The notes under the pieces: model-generated
Seen by the model: only the letters and a program-made list of their open reading frames with translations
Database searches by the model: none
What the model was told of the DNA's origin: nothing
Part shown: piece after piece, positions 1-8,169 of the stretch
Layout of the letters: every line of letters begins with the position of its first letter
How positions within the stretch are numbered: position 1 is the stretch's first letter
Origin: Halorhabdus rudnickae
GTDB taxonomy: Archaea > Halobacteriota > Halobacteria > Halobacteriales > Haloarculaceae
Length of the DNA stretch: 64,000 nt
Direction of reading: 5' to 3'
Assembly (NCBI RefSeq): GCF_900880625.1
Contig: NZ_CAAHFB010000001.1
Coordinates: 620,001-684,000, forward strand
Program-made: the position numbers and the translations under genes

Positions 1-360
1 GAGTTCCGGAAGGTCTGAGGCACCGTCCGGATCCACGTCGATCGAGAGGTGTTTCGTCGCAGTGATATCAAGCCCGGAACTCGCCGGATAGGCAGTCTTC
101 GTCCCGAAGTCGTACGGTGAGGCCGAAACTTCGAGTCGAAACCCCCGTGAAATATAGAAGTACTTCCGACGGCGGTCGTCGGTCCGGCTCTCGACCAGTC
201 CGGCCTCCTCAAGTTGACGGAGGTGGTCGATGACCGCTTTCGGACTCACGCCGAGGTAGTCGCTGATCTCGGTAACGAAACAGGGCTTGCGTGCCAACAA
301 CCGCAGGATGCGACGCCGGTTGGCGTTCCCCAGTAGATCCAGCAACTCGGCGGATTCCAT
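1..360 (-). CDS. ArsR-type winged-helix transcriptional regulator (3' end cut by window)
   Basis: The ATG reads from position 360 towards the window edge, giving 120 codons with no stop. The N-terminus (MESAELLDLLGNANRRRILR) and the following helices up to about residue 50 (VTEISDYLGVSPKAVIDHL, then QLEEAGLVESR) are a typical ArsR/HTH_20 winged helix. A basic wing (DDRRRKYFYIS) follows at about residues 61-71. The remainder looks like a short sensor region. It lies head-to-tail upstream-side of the secreted repeat protein, separated by about 150 bp. The family normally represses from promoter DNA. Effector and target are unknown, and the C-terminus is outside the window. Confidence 0.85.
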   Translation of the reverse strand, partial: MESAELLDLLGNANRRRILRLLARKPCFVTEISDYLGVSPKAVIDHLRQLEEAGLVESRTDDRRRKYFYISRGFRLEVSASPYDFGTKTAYPASSGLDITATKHLSIDVDPDGASDLPEL

Positions 361-510
361 TTACGTGACGTTACCGCTTCTCCTTGATAAGCGTGTCTGT
401 CAGCATTGGGGAACGCGGGCCATCTCACGAAGGACAGTTACGTCCATCCCACGGACGACTGAGCAAGAATCGACCGTCGATCACGCGTCCGTCGAGCTGC
501 CTTCGGATTG

Positions 511-1449
511 CTAGGTTGATCGCTCGTCCGGCGGCCCTGCTCCGTCATCTGGTGGGCCAGTCCCGCCATCGTTGGATGGTCCTGTTTCGTCGTCATCGGG
601 TGGGCCAGTCCCGCCATCGTTGGATGGTCCTGTTTCGTCGTCATCGGGTGGCCCTGTTTCGCCATCGTTGGATGGTCCTGTTTCGCCGTCATCGGGTGGT
701 CCTGTTTCGTCGTCATCTGGTGGTCCTGTCTCGTCATCGTCTGGCGGCCCCGCTCCGTTATCATCCGGCGGTCCCGCCGTATCGTTGGTGGGCGGACCGG
801 CGGGCGCGTTGGCCGGTGGACCGGTCTCGTTGTCGTCCGGCGGACCGGCGGGCGCGTTGGCCGGCGGGCCACCCGGGACACCGTCCGGTGGGCCGAGCGA
901 GAGATTGCGGGCCATCGAGGCCACCTCGTGCCCCGACAAATTGGCCGCCTCTGTGCGGAGTCGGTCGAGCCGCACCGCGTTGACGCCAGTGCGATCAGCG
1001 ACGCGTTCGGTCTCGTTGATCGACCGCTGGAGGTTCCGAACGCGTGTGGTGAGACGCGCGACCTCACCAGCGGTCGCCGGATCAGTGACGTTGACGCCCT
1101 GTCCTTGCATTCGATCCAGGGACGCCTCGAGTCTCTGGAGGCGGTTCTCGAGGCGTTCAGTCCGGCTTTGAACCTGTCTGGCGGCCGTCGACGCGTTCTC
1201 GTCGACACGCTGGACCCACATGCCGGTCTCGACAGAGTCGCTCGCCGTGGCCGCACTCGACTGCATGAAGGCACTCATCTGACTGCCGAACGTGCCCTCG
1301 CTCGCGTTTCCGCCCGTCACCTGGGCGACACCGACCTCTGCAGTCGCCGCCGATTCCCCATCGACGCCGGCCGTCGCGTAGGCCAGCGCCGGCACGGCAA
1401 CGAGCGCGAGGACCACCAACAAGACGACGAAGGCACCTCGTGGCTGCAT
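511..1449 (-). CDS. Secreted coiled-coil protein with Gly-Pro-Pro-Asp repeat tail
   Basis: 312 aa. Residues 1-25 form a Sec-type signal peptide (basic MQPRG, then a Val/Leu/Ala core ending ALA). Residues about 75-170 are helical with heptad-like spacing (repeated R-L-x-x-L segments such as RTERLENRLQRLEASLDRM), suggesting a coiled coil. From about residue 190 to the end the chain is a low-complexity tail of GPPANAP, GPPDDDET and GPSNDGGT units, encoded by tandem DNA repeats. No enzyme motif, lipobox or C-terminal anchor is visible. It is probably exported and free or wall-associated. The adjacent ArsR-type gene may regulate it, but that is inference. Function unknown. Confidence 0.8.
   Translation of the reverse strand: MQPRGAFVVLLVVLALVAVPALAYATAGVDGESAATAEVGVAQVTGGNASEGTFGSQMSAFMQSSAATASDSVETGMWVQRVDENASTAARQVQSRTERLENRLQRLEASLDRMQGQGVNVTDPATAGEVARLTTRVRNLQRSINETERVADRTGVNAVRLDRLRTEAANLSGHEVASMARNLSLGPPDGVPGGPPANAPAGPPDDNETGPPANAPAGPPTNDTAGPPDDNGAGPPDDDETGPPDDDETGPPDDGETGPSNDGETGPPDDDETGPSNDGGTGPPDDDETGPSNDGGTGPPDDGAGPPDERST
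553..696. repeat. Three tandem 48-bp repeat units inside the secreted-protein gene
   Basis: Units begin at 553, 601 and 649. The first two copies are identical as read, and the third differs at a few bases. 48 bp is exactly 16 codons, so copy-number change would keep the frame and lengthen or shorten the GPPDDDET/GPSNDGG tail. Degenerate copies continue to about 870 (two near-identical GPPANAP-coding blocks near 790-870). Confidence 0.9.
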
Positions 1450-1651
1450 AAGAGATTCTACACCCCCACTACACTAAAACGTCAGCGGCCGTTCGGAACC
1501 GTTCACGGGCCGATGAAACGCTATGAGACAGTCCAAGACCGTTTTTCAATCCGTCTGGATAGGTTATCGGTTACTGTCCAGTATCGGTGGCTCAACGGTC
1601 GAGATACCGTTCGTCAGAACGTCCCGAAAGCGATTCGACCGCTGGAAAAGG

Positions 1652-1659
1652 TTTATATG
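1652..1659 (+). promoter_or_regulatory. TATA element for the DUF5802-like gene
   Basis: TTTATATG sits about 33 nt before the ATG at 1689, the expected position for an archaeal TATA box that drives a transcript with a very short leader. It excludes the longer upstream start at 1587 and favours the 110-aa protein. Confidence 0.6.
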
Positions 1660-1688
1660 ATTCGGTATGTCATATGTTATTGTACCGC

Positions 1689-2021
1689 ATGTTTGAACAG
1701 TTCTCGCGATCCTACTACCTGGGTCGGCTGTACGTACAGCCCAACAGCGGGGACGCCCCAGCGATGTGCGAACGACAGCACCGGGCCATCCGCCGGCAAC
1801 TGTATGACGACTCCGGCGATGAACGACCGCCACTCGTAATGAAACTCGGTTCGCGGCACTTTCCGGTGTCCGCCGTCGAGTCTGTGCCCGCGGACACCCT
1901 CGCAGTGCCGCCTGCGGTACTGAGCGAGTCGGGCATCGAGAACCCGCCGTCGCTCCGGGAAGTGTTGCTCGCGACTGACGACCGTGCCGAACAGTTGCTC
2001 TCGCTGTCGGGCGTCGGCTGA
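1689..2021 (+). CDS. DUF5802-like haloarchaeal protein
   Basis: 110 aa. The start MFEQFSRSYYLGRLYV and the later segments LVMKLGSRHFPV, PADTLAVP and NPPSLREVLLATDDRAEQLL match what I recall of the DUF5802 family, which is widespread and short in Halobacteria. No signal peptide or membrane span is present. The start was chosen by family length and the TATA element. An in-frame ATG at 1674 is possible. The role is unknown. It precedes the Vms1-like release factor by 48 bp on the same strand. Confidence 0.7.
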   Translation: MFEQFSRSYYLGRLYVQPNSGDAPAMCERQHRAIRRQLYDDSGDERPPLVMKLGSRHFPVSAVESVPADTLAVPPAVLSESGIENPPSLREVLLATDDRAEQLLSLSGVG

Positions 2022-2069
2022 CGGGAGCCCGCCGGGATTTAAGCCCGTTGGGCTCCCCGAGTTCGGGTA

Positions 2070-2960
2070 ATGCTCGACGATATTCTGGGGAAGACTGAAC
2101 TCAGAGAACGGATCGAAGAACTGGAGGAACGAAAGGAGGACACACGCCGGCAACTCGAGGCGGAATCGAAGCGGCGAGCCGACGCCGTCACGGCGCGCCA
2201 GGAAGCCGAGCGCGAGGTCAACCGACTCCAGGACCGCGTCGTGGAACTGGAGGACCGCGTCGAGCGACTCCAATCCGGCGAGCGCCAACTCGATGTCCGG
2301 CGTGAAGAGACCCTCCGTGACGAGCGACTCGATGCCGTCCTCGACCGTCTGGAATCGTTCGAGACAGGCGAGGAAGAAGCGCTCACGGCCTACGTGACGA
2401 GCAACTCACTGCCGTCGGCCGTCAGTGACATCCTCGGCGAGCGGGCAGCGCTCGTCTCGCGAGCGAGTCCCTGCTATGTCTTCGTCGACGACGCCGGGAT
2501 CTGTAGCGTCGCGCTCGAGCCGTCGATCGCCCCCGAGCCGTTCGTCACCTGGGACGACGAGTTCCGAATCGATCAGTCCTCTTTCCAGCCCCAGGGAGAG
2601 TACACGCTGGCACTGGTTCGGTCGGACCTGTTCGCCATGGGCGTCTACCAGGGGCGTGAGCGAATCGCGTTCCACGGATTCGACAGCGATCTCGGCCGGA
2701 ACCACTCCAAGGGTGGGTTCTCCCAGGCGCGTTTCGAACGACTCCGGGACGAACAGATCGACGATCACCTCGATCGCTGTCAGGCCGCCCTCGAAGAGCG
2801 GACCACGGATCGACTCTATCTCGTCGGGGAAGGGACTGTTCTGGACGAAATCGACACGGCAGCCGACGTGACCGCGACAGTCGACGCGACCGGCGATCCG
2901 GAACCGGCACTCGAAGACGCATTCCGGGACTTCTGGACGACGACGCTGAACGCGATCTGA
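2070..2960 (+). CDS. Vms1/Ankzf1-like peptidyl-tRNA hydrolase (VLRF1-type release factor)
   Basis: 296 aa. Residues 8-95 are a highly charged coiled coil. Residues about 105-270 form an eRF1-like release domain. The diagnostic segment GRNHSKGGFSQARFERLR (about residues 210-227) carries the Gln that in Vms1-like factors acts where GGQ acts in eRF1. Eukaryotic Vms1/ANKZF1 cleaves peptidyl-tRNA on stalled, split 60S subunits, so the archaeal version is expected to rescue stalled ribosomes. It lacks the zinc-finger and ankyrin parts of the eukaryotic proteins. Release activity here is inferred from the motif. Confidence 0.8.
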   Translation: MLDDILGKTELRERIEELEERKEDTRRQLEAESKRRADAVTARQEAEREVNRLQDRVVELEDRVERLQSGERQLDVRREETLRDERLDAVLDRLESFETGEEEALTAYVTSNSLPSAVSDILGERAALVSRASPCYVFVDDAGICSVALEPSIAPEPFVTWDDEFRIDQSSFQPQGEYTLALVRSDLFAMGVYQGRERIAFHGFDSDLGRNHSKGGFSQARFERLRDEQIDDHLDRCQAALEERTTDRLYLVGEGTVLDEIDTAADVTATVDATGDPEPALEDAFRDFWTTTLNAI

Positions 2961-4505
2961 TCAGCGCCACTCGGCGAACGTCTCTGTGTCCCGACTTCTG
3001 GTGACGTACTCCCGCTGCATCGTGTGGATGGCCGTTGCGAGGTCGTCACCGTCGTCGAGATGCTCGCGGACGCGATCTTTCTTCCACTGGCTGGGCGTCG
3101 TTCGCTCCTCCCATCGCGCTTCGATCGGTCCGAGGAGTTCGTCGATCCGGCCGTCCGTGAACCCCTGTTCGCGGAGGCCACGCCGTGCGTACTCGAAGAC
3201 TTCTCCGAATATCTCCTCGGCGTCCGACGTCCGCGTGCCGTCGACGCGGATCCAATCGAGGTCGGCGTCCGGACCGTCATCGACGGCCGCGTAGAAGCTC
3301 TCCCGAGCGGCCTCGGCTGGGAGTTCGGCAATTGGGTGTTCGGACGCGACGAGCCCGCGCAACAGGCCGGCCGTCAGCGCTTGGAGACCGATCACGTCTC
3401 GAACTGTCGGCTGGGTGGGCAGGGGCCGATACTCGATCCGGATCGAGCGTTCGTCGCCGGCGTCGGGAACCGGATCGCCACCGATCACCGCCCGGACCCA
3501 CCGCCAGTAGGTCCCGCGCTTGTGCTCGAACTCCGGGAACGCGTCCGCGAACGCCTCCGTGCCCGCCTCGCTTTCGTCGTCGAGCCACTCGCTCAAGAAC
3601 GGGGCATACCGATCGTCGACAGCGATTTGCTCGATCACGTCGGCCGTCCGTTCGATGTCCGCGGGAACGCGGACTTTCGGGTCGCCGGTATAATTGACCG
3701 ACTGCTCGAAGACGGGGACACGAAGTTCGTGTGGCGTCTCCGTGACCAGTGCCGTGGGATCAGCCACGTCCTCGTAGAGATCGGGCGGCAAGAACGGCGA
3801 GTTGGCCGCGAGCGCGAGCAGGGGGCCGAGCGTTCTGATCGCGGCGTTGAAATACGACGGGACGGTCTCGATGTCGGGGATCTGCAGGTGTGGCTGCATC
3901 GACGTGGCCAGCGACTCGAAGAGAATCGTCGGAAACGTCCGGGACGTGCCGGGGACCGCGAGCGGGACTGTCCCGTCGACGAGTCTCAGTACCTCGTTGT
4001 CGATGGCGTAATACCGAGGATCCGCCCGCATGTTCCTCGCCAGCGTGACACCGTCCTGGATCTCGTGGGCGGAAAGATACGGTTCGCTCCCGCCCTCGGT
4101 GGGGACTGTCCACATCGCATCGAGAGCGAATCCGGCGTCCGTGCCGAGCGCGTCTCCCGCCGCTTCGAGTGCGGTTTCGATCCCGATCCGCTGTGATTCG
4201 AACCCACTCGGCCGGAGGGCCACCGGTTCGGTGTTGACCTCGGCGTTGTGCAGGCCGAGCTCCTTGCTGACGCGCTCGCTGGCCCCGTAAACGGCGTCGG
4301 GAACCTTCCGTAGACGCGGCGCGGATCCGTCGGTAGAGACGGCATACACTTCCATCTCCAGGCCGATCGCAAAGTCTTCAGTCTCGAGATCGCCGGCAGC
4401 GAGACGCTCCCGGAGATACGTCGCCTGCGTTTCGACCCGTTCGTCGAAGACTCGTCCCGACTCCGCCGCGAGCGACCGCCTCACGAGCTCGACCGGTGAC
4501 GTCAT
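2961..4505 (-). CDS. GCS2-like glutamate-cysteine ligase family protein
   Basis: 514 aa. The N-terminal half resembles carboxylate-amine ligases of the glutamine-synthetase fold: an early acidic strand (FAIGLEMEVYAV, about residues 46-57), LHNAEVNTEP (about 84-93) and a central LATSMQPHLQIPD region containing a metal- or substrate-binding-like His. Haloarchaea make gamma-glutamylcysteine with GshA of this superfamily, but the classical enzyme is about 360 aa, so this longer protein may be a paralogue with another amine substrate. It is convergent with the release-factor gene, with adjacent stop codons. A specific substrate should not be assumed. Confidence 0.55.
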   Translation of the reverse strand: MTSPVELVRRSLAAESGRVFDERVETQATYLRERLAAGDLETEDFAIGLEMEVYAVSTDGSAPRLRKVPDAVYGASERVSKELGLHNAEVNTEPVALRPSGFESQRIGIETALEAAGDALGTDAGFALDAMWTVPTEGGSEPYLSAHEIQDGVTLARNMRADPRYYAIDNEVLRLVDGTVPLAVPGTSRTFPTILFESLATSMQPHLQIPDIETVPSYFNAAIRTLGPLLALAANSPFLPPDLYEDVADPTALVTETPHELRVPVFEQSVNYTGDPKVRVPADIERTADVIEQIAVDDRYAPFLSEWLDDESEAGTEAFADAFPEFEHKRGTYWRWVRAVIGGDPVPDAGDERSIRIEYRPLPTQPTVRDVIGLQALTAGLLRGLVASEHPIAELPAEAARESFYAAVDDGPDADLDWIRVDGTRTSDAEEIFGEVFEYARRGLREQGFTDGRIDELLGPIEARWEERTTPSQWKKDRVREHLDDGDDLATAIHTMQREYVTRSRDTETFAEWR

Positions 4506-4578
4506 CGAACGCCTGTTCGAAACCCCGACACAAATACGTGAGTTCCCCGGCAGCCGACGTCGACGTTCAGATCGAGCC

Positions 4579-5016
4579 TCACTCGTCAGCGATATCGACC
4601 ACGAGGACGGGGATGTCGGCGTTCTCGACGACGCGCTGGGTCACGCTGCCGAGGTTCGTGAGGCGATCGCGGCCCGTCCGACCGTGGGTTCCCATGACGA
4701 TCAGGTCCGCATCGATGTCCCCCGCGTATCGGAGGATGTCACGGTGCGGGATCCCCTTTCGCAGTTCCGTGACGACCGGGACCTCCGCATCCTCGACCTG
4801 TGACCGGAGGCGCTGTAGGGCGGCCTCGCCGTCTGCCTCGAGGGAGTCGATCACCTCTTCCTGGGCACCCTTCTCGGCGGCGAGGTACATCCGCCGATCG
4901 AGGACGTACAGGCCGTGGACGGTCGCGTCGTTGTCCGAAGCGATCGAGACGACGTGTTCCAGGGTCTTTCCCGTCCCGCCGCTCCCGTCAGTCGGTGCCA
5001 GAATGGTATCGTACAT
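4579..5016 (-). CDS. Universal stress protein (UspA family)
   Basis: 145 aa starting MYDTILAPTDGSGGTGKTLEH. The first strand with the APTDGS turn and the C-terminal ATP-loop GTHGRTGRDRLTNLGSVTQRV (GxxGxxG then GSVT, about residues 109-129) identify an ATP-binding UspA fold. The start at 5016 rather than 5061 follows family length and a TATA-like CTATTACAG on the minus strand near 5042-5050. The target stress is unknown. Confidence 0.9.
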   Translation of the reverse strand: MYDTILAPTDGSGGTGKTLEHVVSIASDNDATVHGLYVLDRRMYLAAEKGAQEEVIDSLEADGEAALQRLRSQVEDAEVPVVTELRKGIPHRDILRYAGDIDADLIVMGTHGRTGRDRLTNLGSVTQRVVENADIPVLVVDIADE

Positions 5017-5109
5017 TACACTTGCTAGTACGGCGCCGTCTGTAATAGTTGTACATGCCACGGTAACGCCGGTCGACAGTATCCCGCCGTGCGAGCGGGT
5101 GTGAGAAAG

Positions 5110-6966
5110 TCAGCGACCGGTGAAGTTGGGGTGGTTCGAGACGTGACGCGGCAGGTACCGATGCTGCTGTGGCAATCCTTCGACGTCGTTCTGTACCTGT
5201 TTGCGGAGTTCTGCCAGGGACATGTCTCGTTCCTCGTCGTCGGCCCGGACGTTGACGCCGAGTTCGTCGTCCTCCATCTCCCGGTCGCCGACGACCACGT
5301 AGTACGGTACCCAGTCGGTCTCCGCGCGGGCGATCCGCTTGCCCACCGATTCGTCGCGATCGTCCACGTCGGCGCGGACATCTGCGTCCTCGAGGTCGTC
5401 GACGAGTCCCTCGCAGTACTCGAGGTGTGAATCAGGATTGACGGGGATGAACCGGACCTGAGTCGGCGAAAGCCAGGTCGGCAACTGGGGCGTTTCCATC
5501 GTCGCGGCGTCCTCCAACAGGGCGGCGAAGACGCGCTCGATGCCACCGGAGGGCGAGTAGTGCAAGATCGGCGGGTGATGGCTGTCGGTGCCGTCGGTGT
5601 ACTCGATATCGAAGCGTTCGGCGCTTTCGACGTCGATCTGAACCGTCGGGTTCTCGATCGGCCGGCCGAGGCCGTCGATGGCCGCGAAGTCGATCTTCGC
5701 CGACCAGTAGTGGTGGCGCTCGGGGATGATCTCGATCAGAGCGGGCTTGCCGAGTTCCGCGACGACATCTTCGACCCACTGTTCGTTGTCCTCGTAGAAC
5801 TCACGGGTCATCCGGATCGCCGGCTCGTAGTTGAGATCGAGGTCCTCGGAGGTCTGGAGGGCAAGTTCGGCCTGCGTGCGGAGTTCCTCGCGTGCTTGCT
5901 CCATGTCTTTCGTTGCCGTGTGCATGTCCGGCATCGTGAACGCGCGCAGGCGCTTGAGGCCAGTCACTTCCCCCTTCTGTTCGCGCCGGAAGGAGTACGT
6001 CGACATCTCGTAGACCCGCAGCGGGAGGTCGTTGATAGAGATGTGCATGTCCCGCATGATCGAGAACTGGCCGAAACACGCGGCAAAGCGCAGCATCATC
6101 CGGCGGTCGCCCGATTCGAAGCGGTACTGACGTTCGCCGAATTTCCCGGCGTGTTCGTCGATCGCCCGCGCACCCAGATCATACATGATCGGCGTTTCGA
6201 CGGGCATTCCGCCGTAGTCGACGACCAGATCGTTGACGTATTCCATCAGCGCGTCCCGGACGAGCTTGCCCCGGGGATACCACCGGAGGTTCCCGACGTC
6301 GCTCAGGTCGTCGTAGCCGACGAAGCCCTTCTCCTGCATGAGGTCGACGTGTGGCGGTTCTTCGCCCTCGCTCGCGACGATGCCCTCGACTTCGTCCTCG
6401 ATGAAGGCCACGAGGTCCTCGCCCACGTCGTCTTTGGCTGCCACGGCGTTCTCTAGGTCGCCGTCGGGGGTCATCACCTTCCACTCGCTGGGTTCGCGGT
6501 CGGGTTCTCCCTGGGCCTCGTTCTCGTCCTCGTCGCGGTGAGCAGCGACGTGCCGAGAGAGTTCCGAGAGCGGATGGCCCTTACAGGAGACCTCGAAGGC
6601 CTTGTACCAGCCGAAGGGGGCCCGGAGGATCTCGTAACCCGCGGCTTCCATCTCGCCCTCGAGACGTTGCATGACCTCCTTGGCAGCGTCCGGTCCGGCG
6701 AGGTCGTCGCTGAGATGGGCGTAGGGATACAGGACCACGTCGTTGGTATTGAGTTGGCCAGCGACATCTTCGAGTTCAGTGATGGCGTTCTCGACGACGC
6801 CGTCGAGATCGGCCTCGTCGTCGCTCTCGACGCTGATGAAGACGGTTACGCAATCTTCCATGCGTCCCTCCATCGGGACACCTTCGGTCTCAGCGAGGTC
6901 ACCGCCCCCTGCCTTCTCGGTCGTCTCGAACTCCAAGTGATCCGAGTGGACGAACAGCAGTCTCAT
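5110..6966 (-). CDS. thrS: Threonyl-tRNA synthetase (archaeal type)
   Basis: 618 aa; charges tRNA-Thr. Residues 1-150 are the archaeal N-terminal editing domain (MRLLFVHSDHLEFET), related to D-aminoacyl-tRNA deacylase, which removes mischarged serine. The class II core follows. The zinc-site Cys lies in RFAACFGQF, motif 2 is FRREQKGEVTGLKRLRAF, a ligand His is in MPDMHT, and motif 3 is HYSPSGGIERVFAALLE. The C-terminal anticodon domain ends HVSNHPNFTGR. The start at 6966 fits the editing domain and a TATA-like CTTTTTACC near 6990-6999 on the minus strand. Single-gene transcription unit. Confidence 0.97.
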   Translation of the reverse strand: MRLLFVHSDHLEFETTEKAGGGDLAETEGVPMEGRMEDCVTVFISVESDDEADLDGVVENAITELEDVAGQLNTNDVVLYPYAHLSDDLAGPDAAKEVMQRLEGEMEAAGYEILRAPFGWYKAFEVSCKGHPLSELSRHVAAHRDEDENEAQGEPDREPSEWKVMTPDGDLENAVAAKDDVGEDLVAFIEDEVEGIVASEGEEPPHVDLMQEKGFVGYDDLSDVGNLRWYPRGKLVRDALMEYVNDLVVDYGGMPVETPIMYDLGARAIDEHAGKFGERQYRFESGDRRMMLRFAACFGQFSIMRDMHISINDLPLRVYEMSTYSFRREQKGEVTGLKRLRAFTMPDMHTATKDMEQAREELRTQAELALQTSEDLDLNYEPAIRMTREFYEDNEQWVEDVVAELGKPALIEIIPERHHYWSAKIDFAAIDGLGRPIENPTVQIDVESAERFDIEYTDGTDSHHPPILHYSPSGGIERVFAALLEDAATMETPQLPTWLSPTQVRFIPVNPDSHLEYCEGLVDDLEDADVRADVDDRDESVGKRIARAETDWVPYYVVVGDREMEDDELGVNVRADDEERDMSLAELRKQVQNDVEGLPQQHRYLPRHVSNHPNFTGR

Positions 6967-7246
6967 ATCGAAATGGTTCCGGCGGCCGGTAAAAAGGGTG
7001 CCGAATGCGGTCACACGACTCCACCCTGGAAAGGTCTGTCGTGTGACCGATCAGTCGGCCCGATCACGATGGAGGTTAGCTCGCCGAACCCCGCCGTGCT
7101 CGGATGGATACTGGTGGTGACCGGGCGCTCCAACAGTGTGTCAGCAACGACTTGGTTGGCATCGATAGTCGGTCCTGACTGAGTCGCCGTAGAACCGGCC
7201 GCACTTTCGACGCGTGCCACCACGTGCTGGTGCTTACCGACCCACG

Positions 7247-8041
7247 TTAGCTCTCTTGATCCTTGAGCGTCTCGAGTTCCTCTTCGACGGCCCTCTCGTC
7301 GGTGTCCTCGCCCTCAGGATCAGTGCGCTCCTCGGCCGCAGACTCTTCGCCAACGTCGGCTTTCAGTGTCTCCAGTTCGGCGTCGACCTCCCCTGACGTG
7401 CGAACCTCCTCCAGTTCGCGGTCGAGTTGATCCTGATCGGAGATTGAATCCTCGAACGCACCGGTATCCCGGAGTTCGTCCATCGCGGCAGAACGAGCTT
7501 CCATCTCCTCGGTCTGTTCCTGTGCACGTTCGATCGCCCGGCCGACGTCCTCGAACTCGTCGCCAGCCCCCGACATGGCCTCGGAAACGCGTGCCGAGGC
7601 TTCGGCGGCCTCATAGCGGGCTTTCATGGTCTCCTTTTTCGTCCGGAACTGCTCGACCTGGCCCTGGAGTTCGTTCTTCTGCTCGACGAGCTGGTCCTGC
7701 TGTCGCTGGAGATCGGCGATCTGGCCCTCCAGATCTTCGATCTGGTTCATCTTCTGCTTTTTCTTCTCCAGGGCCTGGCGAGCGAGATCCTCACGGTCCT
7801 GTTTGACAGCCTCGCGGGCCTGATCGTTGTGTTTCTCGACGTTCTCCTCCAATCGACGCTTCTGGATCTCCAGGCGTTTCTTTTGGGTCGTCAGGTCCGC
7901 GATTCCCTGTTTGACATCCTGGAGTTCGTCCCGGAGTTGTTCGTAGGAGTAATCCAGAGTCTCGGAGGGGTCCTCCGTCCGATTGAGGAGAGCGTTGACC
8001 TTCGAGCGGACAACATAGGAGGCGCGCGAAAGGATTCCCAT
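7247..8041 (-). CDS. pspA: PspA/IM30 (ESCRT-III-like) membrane-maintenance protein
   Basis: 264 aa. It starts MGILSRASYVVRSKVNALLN, the amphipathic helix that binds membranes in PspA/Vipp1 proteins. Residues about 30-200 form long coiled coils (Gln/Lys/Glu-rich LTTQKKRLEIQKRRLEENVE and similar). The last 60 residues are an acidic tail that replaces the usual C-terminal helix. A TATA-like GTTTTAAGAA at about 8067-8075 precedes the ATG. The family polymerises on damaged membranes; in haloarchaea it is stress-linked. No pspB/pspC partner is adjacent. Confidence 0.9.
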   Translation of the reverse strand: MGILSRASYVVRSKVNALLNRTEDPSETLDYSYEQLRDELQDVKQGIADLTTQKKRLEIQKRRLEENVEKHNDQAREAVKQDREDLARQALEKKKQKMNQIEDLEGQIADLQRQQDQLVEQKNELQGQVEQFRTKKETMKARYEAAEASARVSEAMSGAGDEFEDVGRAIERAQEQTEEMEARSAAMDELRDTGAFEDSISDQDQLDRELEEVRTSGEVDAELETLKADVGEESAAEERTDPEGEDTDERAVEEELETLKDQES

Positions 8042-8169
8042 AGGGTTTCGTATGGGAGGGACGTTCTTAAAACTCTCACACGTATCGAGACGGCCCAGGT
8101 GCTATGACAGCGACCGGCGAACCCGGTCGCTCCCGAAACGGTTTAGGGGTGGGGCCGCCCACCGTCGGT

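Noticed and set aside
541..900. Possible CRISPR array because of regular repeats
   Set aside because: The repeats are contiguous with no unique spacers and lie in frame within a coding sequence.
1587..1688. Longer start for the DUF5802-like gene
   Set aside because: The extension contains the TATA element and encodes an Arg/Ser-rich stretch unlike the family.
7011..7223. 70-codon minus-strand frame between thrS and pspA
   Set aside because: No homology pattern, no TATA element at a fitting distance, and it overlaps the thrS promoter region.
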